Under the pieces are notes generated by a model, which worked only from the letters and a program-made list of their open reading frames with translations, was not told where the DNA came from and did no database searches. A stretch of 34,642 nt of DNA from a virus. The translations under genes were made by a program, and so were the position numbers. Positions 14,258 to 22,393 of this stretch are shown here, in pieces. The DNA is taken from IMG/VR virus record IMGVR_UViG_3300027763_000139, positions 1 to 34,642 of that record; one strand, written 5' to 3'. How positions within the stretch are numbered: the stretch's first letter is position 1; each line of letters opens with the position of its first letter.

Positions 14258-16481
14258 TTTATGCCGTATAGTTGAAAGTCATATACCGGCTTCCGTCATC
14301 TCTAATAAAAATAGAGTGAGGTCGTGGTTGTATGGTTATAATCCTCAGTACGATATTGTTGTTATCTCAAAGACCGGACAGATAGGGCAGGTAGTAGAGA
14401 TAGAGGGATTATTTATTGCTCTTCCTGCTACACCCGATAAGTGTCTTCAAAGACACTCCACTAAAGCAGAACAGTATTGGGAGCGTCAAGACCTCCCACG
14501 TGAGTTGTTTAAAATACAATCAATATTTCAGTGGAACGAAAAGCCAAAAGAATTTAAAGACCGTTGGGTTGATTATATTGAAAAAGAATTTGACTACAGG
14601 GAACAGGGATATTGGTTTATGAACAATGGTGTTAAAACCTACATAACCGGTTCTCATTATATGTACCTGCAGTGGTCAAGTATTGACATAGGCTATCCTG
14701 ACTTTCGGGAAGCAAATAGAATATATTGGATATTTTGGGAAGCCTGTCGTGCTGACGCAAGGTCATTTGGAATGATATACCTAAAGATTAGACGTTCGGG
14801 ATTCTCGTTTATGTCATCTTCTGAGTGTATCAACATAGGTACGCTCGCACGTGACGCACGTATAGGTATCTTATCTAAGACGGGTGCCGATGCTAAAAAG
14901 ATGTTCACAGATAAGGTTGTCCCCATTAATAGTCGACTTCCTTTCTTTTTTAAGCCAATAATGGATGGTATGGACAAGCCAAAGACTGAGTTGGCGTTCA
15001 GGGTTCCTGCATCTAAGATTACTAAGAAGAATATGTACGAAGCCAACGCCAATGAGATTGACGGATTGGATACATCAATAGATTGGAAGAATACCGAAGA
15101 CAACTCCTATGATGGAGAAAAGCTACTCTTCTTGGCTCACGATGAGTCAGCCAAGTGGACTAAGCCTGTAAACATTAAAGAGAATTGGCGTGTAACTAAA
15201 ACGTGTCTTAGGTTAGGTAGTAAAATTATTGGTAAGTGTATGATGGGTTCAACCTCTAATGCTTTAAGTAAAGGGGGACAGAACTACAAAGATATTTACG
15301 AGGATTCAAATGTAAAGATTCGTAACGCCAACGGACAGACTAAAAGTGGCTTATATGCCCTGTTTGTACCTATGGAGTGGAATATGGAAGGATTCATTGA
15401 TAGATATGGTCATCCTGTATTTCGCAAGCCTGTTGAGGCTGTAATGGGTGTGGATAACAATTGGATTATAAATGGAGCCATTGATTATTGGGAAGCGGAG
15501 GTAGACTCGTTAAAGAGTGATGCTGATGCATTGAACGAATTTTATCGTCAGTTCCCACGCACAGAGTCTCACGCTTTTAGAGATGAAAGCAAGCAGGCTT
15601 TATTTAATTTAACCAAACTATATCAGCAGATTGACTATAACGACTCAATGATTAAGGGACAATACCTTACTCGTGGATTATTCTCGTGGAAGGATGGTAT
15701 AAAAGATACTCAGGTAATATGGACGCCTGATACTCGTGGTAGATTTAATATTGCTTGGGCACCACCTAAGCATATGCAAAATAATATTCACATACGCAAT
15801 GGAATTAAGTATCCCGGTAACGAACATCTTGGTTCATTTGGTTGTGACTCATATGACATCTCAGCCGTAGTTGGTGGACGTGGTTCTAATGGTGCACTGC
15901 ACGGTATGACTAAGTTCCATATGGATGACGCTCCTGTTAATCAATTTTTTTTAGAATATATTGCTCGTCCACAAACAGCAGAAATATTTTTTGAAGAAGT
16001 GTTAATGGCTTGCATATTCTACGGAATGCCTATCTTAGTGGAGAATAACAAACCAAGACTTTTATACCATATAAAAAATAGAGGATACCGAGGTTTCTCT
16101 GTTAATAGACCGGATAAGCAAATGGCTAAGTTAACAAAGACTGAGCGTGAGTTAGGAGGTATTCCAAACTCATCAGAAGATGTAAAGCAAGCACACGCTT
16201 CTGCAATTGAGTCTTACATTGAGAAATTTGTAGGATTAGATTTAGAAGCAAAATATAGAGACCCTGAGGAGATGGGCACAATGCCATTTACAAGAACACT
16301 TGAGGATTGGGCGAGGTTTGATATAAATGACAGAACAAAATTTGATGCGTCTATTAGTTCAGGATTATGTATAATGGCAAATCAAAAGCACTTATATATG
16401 CCGGAGAAAAAAGAATCAAATTTAATTATTAACTTTGCTAAGTACAAAAACGATGGAACAACAAGTCAATTAGTTAGATGA
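14232..16481 (+). CDS. terL: Terminase large subunit (DNA packaging ATPase/nuclease)
   Basis: About 749 residues. ATPase motifs: a deviant Walker A, KIRRSGFS, with K185 at the start of the loop rather than before the Ser (as in lambda gpA), and a Walker B, LLFLAHDE at 298-305 with D304/E305. A likely coupling motif is MMGSTSNA around 337-344. The nuclease domain has GCDSYD (D539/D542), VEN (E604) and a late Asp in EDVKQAH (D650). The enzyme pumps DNA into the prohead through the portal encoded next and cuts the concatemer. The start is unusual: the first Met codon is residue 130, far inside conserved-looking sequence, so translation must begin at TTG 14232, another non-ATG codon, or through frameshifting from the upstream gene. 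The end overlaps the portal start (ATGA). Confidence 0.9.
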   Translation: MQKEGQSNSLCRIVESHIPASVISNKNRVRSWLYGYNPQYDIVVISKTGQIGQVVEIEGLFIALPATPDKCLQRHSTKAEQYWERQDLPRELFKIQSIFQWNEKPKEFKDRWVDYIEKEFDYREQGYWFMNNGVKTYITGSHYMYLQWSSIDIGYPDFREANRIYWIFWEACRADARSFGMIYLKIRRSGFSFMSSSECINIGTLARDARIGILSKTGADAKKMFTDKVVPINSRLPFFFKPIMDGMDKPKTELAFRVPASKITKKNMYEANANEIDGLDTSIDWKNTEDNSYDGEKLLFLAHDESAKWTKPVNIKENWRVTKTCLRLGSKIIGKCMMGSTSNALSKGGQNYKDIYEDSNVKIRNANGQTKSGLYALFVPMEWNMEGFIDRYGHPVFRKPVEAVMGVDNNWIINGAIDYWEAEVDSLKSDADALNEFYRQFPRTESHAFRDESKQALFNLTKLYQQIDYNDSMIKGQYLTRGLFSWKDGIKDTQVIWTPDTRGRFNIAWAPPKHMQNNIHIRNGIKYPGNEHLGSFGCDSYDISAVVGGRGSNGALHGMTKFHMDDAPVNQFFLEYIARPQTAEIFFEEVLMACIFYGMPILVENNKPRLLYHIKNRGYRGFSVNRPDKQMAKLTKTERELGGIPNSSEDVKQAHASAIESYIEKFVGLDLEAKYRDPEEMGTMPFTRTLEDWARFDINDRTKFDASISSGLCIMANQKHLYMPEKKESNLIINFAKYKNDGTTSQLVR

Positions 16482-18913
16482 AAAATGTAACAATACAAAT
16501 AAATGCCACATCTTTTCCAAGTCAATTAGCAACTGATGCGGAAAGAGCATCTGATGAATTTGGTTTGCAGGTGGGGCAAGGCATACAATATGAGTGGTTT
16601 CGTAAAGATGGTAACTCTTGTAGGTACTATAGCCAATGGAGAGATTTCCGTAGGTTAAGGCTATATGCAAGAGGTGAACAGCCTATTGGTAAATATAAAA
16701 ATGAGTTAGCTGTTGATGGCGATTTGTCTTATTTAAATTTAGATTGGACTCCCGTTCCTATTATTCCAAAGTTTGTTGATATTGTTGTTAATGGAATGTC
16801 TGATAGGCTTTTTAAAGTTAAAGCGTATGCACAAGATGCAATGTCTCAAGCTAAAAGAAGTAAGTATCAAGATATGGTTGAGTCTCAGATGGTATCAAAA
16901 GATATTTTAACAACAATAAAAGAGAAGACAGGTGTTGATACATTTATGATGGACCCTGAGCAACTTCCTGAAACAGACGAAGAGTTGTCGTTGTATATGC
17001 AGCTTAAGTTTAAGCCTGCTATTGAGATTGCAGAAGAAGAAGCAATAAATACTATTTTTGATGAGAATCATTATGATGATTTAAGAAAAAGACTTGACTA
17101 TGATGCAACAGTAATTGGTATTGAGGTTGCAAAACACGAATTTTTACAAGGTACAGGCGTTCAGATTTCATATGTTGACCCTGCTAATATTGTTTATAGC
17201 TATACTGAAGACCCATTCTTTAAAGATTGTTTTTATTGGGGTGAGATTAAAACGCTTCCAATAGGGGAGTTGATGAAGATTGACCAATCTTTAACTAGAG
17301 AAGATTTACAAGAAATTACACAATACAGCCAAGCGTGGTATGATTATTATAACGTATCACAGTTTTCTGAGAACAGTATGTTTAATCGTGATACTTGTAC
17401 TTTATTGTATTTTAATTATAAGACCACTAAAAAAGTAGTTTACAAAAAGAAAACTTTAGAGGGTGGCGGTTCTCGTATTATTGAGAAAGATGAAACTTTT
17501 AATCCTCCTACCGAAATGATGGAGGAAGGAAATTTTGAGAAGATAGAGAAGACTATTGACGTTTGGTATGAAGGTATTATGGTAATGGGTACCAATATTT
17601 TATTGCAATGGAAACTTTCTGAGAATATGGTTCGCCCTAAGTCAGCATCTCAACACGCATTACCAAACTATGTAGCTTGTGCTCCACGTATGTACAAGGG
17701 AGTTATTGAGTCATTATGTAGAAGGATGATACCATTCGCTGACTTAATTCAGATTACCCATTTAAAATTACAACAAGTTATTGCTCGTACAGTTCCGGAT
17801 GGTGTCTTCATTGATGCTGATGGTCTAAACGAGATTGACCTAGGTACGGGTAACGCATACAATCCTGAGGACGCTTTAAGATTATACTTCCAAACGGGTA
17901 GTGTAATTGGTAGAAGTTTTACGCAAGATGGTGACTTTAACAATGCAAGAGTGCCTATCACTCAGTTAAACTCTAACTCAGGTGCTGCTAAAACGCAGAT
18001 GTTGATTACTAATATGAACCACTACGTTGATATGATTAGGTCTGTGACCGGTCTTAACGAAGCGAGAGATGGCTCTAATCCTGACCCTAACTCATTAGTT
18101 GGTCTGCAAAAGATGGCTGCATTAAACTCAAATACTGCTACAAGACATATACTTGATGGTTCTTTGTATGTTTATCGTTCATTAGCAGAGGCTTTAACTT
18201 ATAGAGTTGCAGACATTTTGCAATATGCTGACTTTAAAGATGAGTTTGCTAATCAAATTGGTAAATACAATGTATCTATATTAGACGAGATTAAAGACTT
18301 ATATATTTATGACTTTGGTATATTCATTGAGGTTTCACCTGATGAAGAGCAAAAAGCACAATTAGAAGGCAATATCCAAATGGCATTGTCTAAAGGTGAC
18401 ATTAACCTTGAAGACGCAATTGACATACGTGAGATTCGCAACATTAAACTTGCTAATCAATTATTAAAGATGAAGCGTATTAAGACTCAAGAGCGTTTAG
18501 AGAAGAATGAAATGCAGAAGCAAGCAATGATTGCTCAGCAACAATTAAAGTCTCAAGAAATGGCAGGACAGGTTGCAATGCAGAAGATTGACTTGGAGAC
18601 AAGGTCTAAGATGCAGATTAAACAAGCAGAGGTAGCTTTTGATATTCAAAAAATGGAGAAAGAAGCAGAGATGAAATCTTATCTAATGCGTGAGGAGTTT
18701 GATTATAATTTGCAGCTTCGTGGTATGGAGACAAGTAATATAAATACTAGAGAGCAGACAAAAGAAGATGCTAAAGCCAAAAGAATTAGCCAACAAAATA
18801 CAGAACAATCTAAATTAATTAATCAAAGGAAGAACAATCTACCTCCAATAAGTTTTGAATCAAATGAGGATAGCTTGGATGGTTTTGATTTAGCTGAATT
18901 TGAGCCTCGTTAA
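16478..18913 (+). CDS. Portal protein with long coiled-coil C-terminus (811 aa)
   Basis: The 811-residue protein follows the large terminase with a 4-base ATGA overlap. The N-terminal part includes YYSQWRDFRRLRLYARGEQP, then a beta-rich PIIPKFVDIVVNGMSDRLFK, features typical of portal proteins that form the dodecameric vertex ring. The middle contains a helix-rich crown/stem region (RRMIPFADLIQITHLKLQQV, then AALNSNTATRHILDGSL). Residues about 640-780 are an extended Lys/Glu/Gln/Met-rich helix, predicted coiled coil, which may be the barrel or a scaffold-interacting tail. Identification rests on position, length and architecture. I do not see a fused protease or MuF-type domain. Confidence 0.85.
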   Translation: MKNVTIQINATSFPSQLATDAERASDEFGLQVGQGIQYEWFRKDGNSCRYYSQWRDFRRLRLYARGEQPIGKYKNELAVDGDLSYLNLDWTPVPIIPKFVDIVVNGMSDRLFKVKAYAQDAMSQAKRSKYQDMVESQMVSKDILTTIKEKTGVDTFMMDPEQLPETDEELSLYMQLKFKPAIEIAEEEAINTIFDENHYDDLRKRLDYDATVIGIEVAKHEFLQGTGVQISYVDPANIVYSYTEDPFFKDCFYWGEIKTLPIGELMKIDQSLTREDLQEITQYSQAWYDYYNVSQFSENSMFNRDTCTLLYFNYKTTKKVVYKKKTLEGGGSRIIEKDETFNPPTEMMEEGNFEKIEKTIDVWYEGIMVMGTNILLQWKLSENMVRPKSASQHALPNYVACAPRMYKGVIESLCRRMIPFADLIQITHLKLQQVIARTVPDGVFIDADGLNEIDLGTGNAYNPEDALRLYFQTGSVIGRSFTQDGDFNNARVPITQLNSNSGAAKTQMLITNMNHYVDMIRSVTGLNEARDGSNPDPNSLVGLQKMAALNSNTATRHILDGSLYVYRSLAEALTYRVADILQYADFKDEFANQIGKYNVSILDEIKDLYIYDFGIFIEVSPDEEQKAQLEGNIQMALSKGDINLEDAIDIREIRNIKLANQLLKMKRIKTQERLEKNEMQKQAMIAQQQLKSQEMAGQVAMQKIDLETRSKMQIKQAEVAFDIQKMEKEAEMKSYLMREEFDYNLQLRGMETSNINTREQTKEDAKAKRISQQNTEQSKLINQRKNNLPPISFESNEDSLDGFDLAEFEPR

Positions 18914-18931
18914 AATGTCGAAATTTTTATC

Positions 18932-18962
18932 TATTTTTGTATAAATAAAATCAAATCAAATG
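18932..18962 (+). promoter_or_regulatory. Bacteroidetes-type promoter plus start leader for scaffold-capsid unit
   Basis: TATTTTTG at 18932-18939 matches TAnnTTTG and continues TATAAAT. AATCAAATCAAATG at 18949-18962 ends on the ATG of the scaffold gene. The block closely matches 4280-4313. It would allow high, separate expression of scaffold and capsid, ended by the terminator at 21502. Confidence 0.65.
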
Positions 18963-20045
18963 GAATATAAAGTTAGAGCCGTAGAAATGCTTGAACCAAA
19001 AAGTGTTCAAGAAGTAGAGAAGCAGTTACTTGATAAACACGAAGATTCGTTAAGTCAAGAAAATAATGAAGCAGATAAAGAGGTTATAATAGACCCCGTA
19101 CCTGCAGGTGTTGATTTAAAGGATGAAGATGTTCTTTCATATATTGGTAAGAGATATAATAAGCAGATAAATTCATTGGATGAATTGGTAGCTGAGCGTA
19201 AAGAAGCTGAGCAATTGCCTGAAGATGTAGCTGCTTATATGAAATACAAAAAGGATACGGGACGTGGGTTTGACGATTTTTTAAAGTTAAATAAAGACTT
19301 TGATACAATGAGTCCTGACCAACTCCTTAAAGAATACCTTTCTTCCACACAGGAAGGTCTTGATAGTGATGACATTGAGACGTTAATGGATGAGTACAAG
19401 TTTGACACTGATTTAGATGATGAGTCAACCGTTAAAAAGGCAAAAATCGCAAAAAAGAAAGTTCTTGCTGAAGCCAAGAAATATTTCACTTCCCAAAAGG
19501 AACAATATAAAATGCCCCTTGAGTCAAGAACGGCATTTATTCCAAATGAGGAGAAAGAAATATACGACAGCTATAAGCAATATACCCAACAGGCAAAGAC
19601 CATAGAAGAGGAGAACAATCGTAAACGTCAATGGTTTGACCAAAAGACGAACGATGTTTTTAGCGGAGAGTTCAAAGGTTTTGAGTTCAATGTTAATGAC
19701 AAGAAGTTCACGTTTGCTCCCGGAGACGCTAGTGAGTTGAAAAAGAACCAAGCTACACCACAGAACTTTATTAACAAGTTCTTAGATGGGCAAGGTTTGA
19801 TGAAAGACGCAGCAGGCTATCATAGGTCATTGTCGATAGCAATGCATCCTGACAAATTTGCTAAATTCTTTTATGAACAAGGGTTATCTGATGCTACTGA
19901 AGATGTTATGCGTAAAACCAAAAACATCAATATGTCAGAGCGTAAAGCACCCGAGGTTAGCAAATCAACGAATGGAATGCAGGTGAAAGCGTTAAACCCT
20001 GATTCAGGACGAAACCTGAAAATACGCAGTATAAAAAAAATATAA
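18960..20045 (+). CDS. Scaffolding / prohead core protein candidate (361 aa)
   Basis: The 361-residue protein is highly charged and helical. The N-terminal half is acidic and Glu/Asp-rich (EKQLLDKHEDSLSQENNEAD, then DDIETLMDEYKFDTDLDDES). The middle is Lys-rich (AKIAKKKVLAEAKKY), and the C-terminus is strongly basic (GRNLKIRSIKKI), as expected of a scaffold whose basic tail binds capsid subunits. It lies between the portal and the major capsid gene, the canonical scaffold position, and follows its own promoter. No protease motif is evident, so I do not call a prohead protease. Confidence 0.7.
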   Translation: MEYKVRAVEMLEPKSVQEVEKQLLDKHEDSLSQENNEADKEVIIDPVPAGVDLKDEDVLSYIGKRYNKQINSLDELVAERKEAEQLPEDVAAYMKYKKDTGRGFDDFLKLNKDFDTMSPDQLLKEYLSSTQEGLDSDDIETLMDEYKFDTDLDDESTVKKAKIAKKKVLAEAKKYFTSQKEQYKMPLESRTAFIPNEEKEIYDSYKQYTQQAKTIEEENNRKRQWFDQKTNDVFSGEFKGFEFNVNDKKFTFAPGDASELKKNQATPQNFINKFLDGQGLMKDAAGYHRSLSIAMHPDKFAKFFYEQGLSDATEDVMRKTKNINMSERKAPEVSKSTNGMQVKALNPDSGRNLKIRSIKKI

Positions 20046-20064
20046 ACAATAAAATTTAAAAAAA

Positions 20065-21483
20065 ATGGCAAGTGCACTTTTAAGTAACCCTACCTTCGCC
20101 CTGCAGCCTTCTGCAGAACAGGTAGCCTTACAAACAAACTACATTACCAACTTCGACTTCTTAAATCAGTATCTTCCTGATACTTATGAGAAAGAATTTG
20201 AGCGTTATGGTAATAGAACAATCGCATCTTTCTTACGTATGGTAGGAGCAGAGATGCCTTCTAATTCTGACCAAATCAAATGGGCAGAACAAGGACGTTT
20301 ACACATTAAGTACACAAGTTGTACTTCAGCAGCAGCAGCAGCAGCTTCAACAGCTACTTTTACTGTGGCTGATAGTGGTGTGACTTATATCGCTATTCGT
20401 GTTGGACAAACGTTGATGATTCAAAACAACTCAACAGGTGTTTTCAACAAGGCTATCGTAACTGCAGTTCCTTCAGCAACTACTTTCACAGTAGCTTACT
20501 ACGAGACTGCAGGTCAAGCATTCGCTGTTTCTACAGCTTGTACCGTATTCATTTATGGTTCTGAGTTTAAGAAAGGAACTAACGGAATGGTTGGTTCATT
20601 AGAATCAGAAGATGATATCTACAGCAACAACCCTATTATCATTAAAGATAAGTATGCGGTTAATGGTTCAGATATGGCTCAAATCGGTTGGGTTGAAGTT
20701 ACTACTGAGAACGGTGCTACAGGTTACTTGTGGTATTTGAAATCAGAGCACGAGACTCGTTTACGTTTTGAAGATTACTTAGAGACTTCAATGATTGAAG
20801 CTGTTCCCGCTGCATCTGCTTCAGGTGCTGCAACTGCAGGCTTTATTGGTTCTCAAGGTATTTTCTACGTTGTAAACAATCGTGGTAACGTTTGGGGTGG
20901 TGGTACTCCAACAACTTTATCTGATTGGGATTCTATCGTTTCTCGTTTAGATAAGCAAGGTGCTATCGAAGAGAACGTAGTATTCGTAAATCGTGGATTG
21001 AGTTTCGATATTGACAATATGTTGGCTCAATTGAATGGCTATACCGCAGGTAGTGCTTCTCAATCAGCTTCATACGGTCTTTTCGATAACGATGTTGATA
21101 TGGCGTTAAATTTAGGTTTCACAGGATTCCGTAGAGGTTATGATTTCTACAAGTCTGATTGGAAATACTTAAATGACCCAACAATGCGTGGTGGTTTAAG
21201 CAGTGCTGCTGCAACTGCAACCGGTACTATTACAGGTTTAATGGTTCCTGCAGGTTCTACTTCAGTGTACGACCAAATAATGGGAAAGAATGCTAAGCGT
21301 CCTTTCTTACACGTTCGTTACCGTGCTTCTGAAGCTGAAGACCGCAGATACAAGACTTGGATTACAGGTTCTGCCGGTGGTGCCGCTACAAGCGACTTAG
21401 ATGCAATGGAGGTTAACTTCCTTTCTGAGCGTTGCGTATGTACCTTGGGTGCTAACAACTTCGTGTTATTCCGTTATGGATAA
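20065..21483 (+). CDS. Major capsid protein (472 aa)
   Basis: The 472-residue protein lies after the scaffold gene and before a strong terminator. It starts MASALLSNPTFALQPSAEQV and has the alternating helix and sheet composition of an HK97-fold capsid protein. The segment about 86-165 is a beta-rich insertion (Ala run, then GVTYIAIRVGQTLMIQNNST and AFAVSTACTVFIYG) that may be a surface domain. The C-terminal half carries IDNMLAQLNGY and ALNLGFTGFRRGYDFYKSDW, which look like conserved capsid core segments. Codons look richer in C-ending forms than the neighbours', as in highly expressed genes. Identity rests on position and composition. Confidence 0.8.
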   Translation: MASALLSNPTFALQPSAEQVALQTNYITNFDFLNQYLPDTYEKEFERYGNRTIASFLRMVGAEMPSNSDQIKWAEQGRLHIKYTSCTSAAAAAASTATFTVADSGVTYIAIRVGQTLMIQNNSTGVFNKAIVTAVPSATTFTVAYYETAGQAFAVSTACTVFIYGSEFKKGTNGMVGSLESEDDIYSNNPIIIKDKYAVNGSDMAQIGWVEVTTENGATGYLWYLKSEHETRLRFEDYLETSMIEAVPAASASGAATAGFIGSQGIFYVVNNRGNVWGGGTPTTLSDWDSIVSRLDKQGAIEENVVFVNRGLSFDIDNMLAQLNGYTAGSASQSASYGLFDNDVDMALNLGFTGFRRGYDFYKSDWKYLNDPTMRGGLSSAAATATGTITGLMVPAGSTSVYDQIMGKNAKRPFLHVRYRASEAEDRRYKTWITGSAGGAATSDLDAMEVNFLSERCVCTLGANNFVLFRYG

Positions 21484-21501
21484 TAGGTGGTAAATATAAT
21501 T

Positions 21502-21534
21502 GGAGGGTGTCTTCAAAGACACTCTCCTTTTTTT
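21502..21534 (+). terminator. Intrinsic terminator after the capsid gene
   Basis: GGAGGGTGTCT (21502-21512) pairs with AGACACTCTCC (21517-21527), with one G-T pair, around the loop TCAA, followed by seven T. It lies about 20 bases after the capsid stop and would limit read-through into head/neck genes. Confidence 0.85.
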
Positions 21535-21562
21535 AAATTAAATCAAATTAAATCTTATAAAA

Positions 21563-22306
21563 ATGTCAAAAGTTATATCTTCTGTAGATAAAGTTTACAG
21601 ATTAAAAATAGGTAATCCGCTATCATATACGTTAGCGTCAAGAAACCATCCTCGATTCCCACTAATGTGGTTTGACGAGAAAAACAACCAAAACCGTGCT
21701 CTTAGGTATTCCATAAATCAGAAGTCTCCTTTCGAGGACGAACAAGATGGGAATGCTATTATTGAACCAATCATCTTTGAAGATGGGTTCTTAAGAGTGC
21801 CAAGAACAAACCCCGTACTACAGCAGTTTTTACATTACCATCCATTAAATGGCAATATTTTTGTTGAAATAGACAAAGAGAAAGACGCAAGTGCTGAGGT
21901 TGAAGATTTAAACATTGAAGTTGATGCCTTAGTGGAGGCTCGTCAGCTTACACTTGACCAAATTGAAACTCTAACAAGAGTGATGTTTGGTAAAGACCCA
22001 TCTACCGTATCTACTGCTGAGTTAAAGCGTGATATATTGGTATTTGCTAAAAGAGACCCAAGAGAGTTTTTAAATATATTGAATGACCCTGAATTAAAAT
22101 TCCAAGCCAAAGTCCGTACATTTTTTGAAAACAAGTTATTGGTATTAAGAAATGGCGAGAAAGAAGTATGGTTTAATACAGCTACTAATAAAAAGAAGAT
22201 GTTGTCGGTTCCTTTTGGAGAAGACCCTTTTAGTATGGTAGCCCATTTCTTACAAAGTGATGAAGGCATAGATTCGCTAAAAATGTTAGAAGCAACTTTG
22301 TCGTAG
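21563..22306 (+). CDS. Head/neck-region protein of unknown function (247 aa)
   Basis: The 247-residue protein is soluble. It has a beta-rich first half (VYRLKIGNPLSYTLASRNHP, then FLRVPRTNPVLQQFLHYHP and NIFVEID) and a helical second half (LTLDQIETLTRVMFGKDPS, AELKRDILVFAKRDPREFLN). It is flanked by terminators at 21502 and 22340, so it forms its own small unit. No TAnnTTTG box is seen at its 5' end; the leader 21535-21562 contains AAATCAAATTAAATC but not the start-adjacent motif. The position after the capsid suggests a decoration, head-completion or assembly protein. Confidence 0.65.
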   Translation: MSKVISSVDKVYRLKIGNPLSYTLASRNHPRFPLMWFDEKNNQNRALRYSINQKSPFEDEQDGNAIIEPIIFEDGFLRVPRTNPVLQQFLHYHPLNGNIFVEIDKEKDASAEVEDLNIEVDALVEARQLTLDQIETLTRVMFGKDPSTVSTAELKRDILVFAKRDPREFLNILNDPELKFQAKVRTFFENKLLVLRNGEKEVWFNTATNKKKMLSVPFGEDPFSMVAHFLQSDEGIDSLKMLEATLS

Positions 22307-22339
22307 ATATATTTGGTTATTGATAGATTGATAGGTTAG

Positions 22340-22369
22340 AGAGGGTACTGATTGTGCCCTCTTTTTTTT
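22340..22369 (+). terminator. Intrinsic terminator
   Basis: AGAGGGTAC (22340-22348) pairs with GTGCCCTCT (22354-22362), with one G-T pair, around TGATT, followed by a run of T to 22369. It ends the unit at 21563 and directly precedes a promoter. Confidence 0.85.
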
Positions 22370-22380
22370 ATGTATATTTG
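22352..22380 (+). promoter_or_regulatory. Promoter for neck/tail unit, overlapping the terminator
   Basis: TATATTTG at 22373-22380 matches the -7 TAnnTTTG element. A TTG at 22352-22354, 18 bases upstream and inside the terminator loop/stem, fits the -33 element. Transcription would begin only a few bases before the ATG at 22394. Confidence 0.65.
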
Positions 22381-22393
22381 TAAAAAAGAACTA

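Noticed and set aside
20325-20345. GCA triplet run in the capsid gene as a variable microsatellite
   Set aside because: It is short, in frame and encodes an Ala linker before the insertion; nothing suggests slippage.
22352-22393. Longer N-terminus for the neck protein
   Set aside because: It would start at a TTG or ATG inside the terminator and promoter; the ATG at 22394 follows the promoter correctly.
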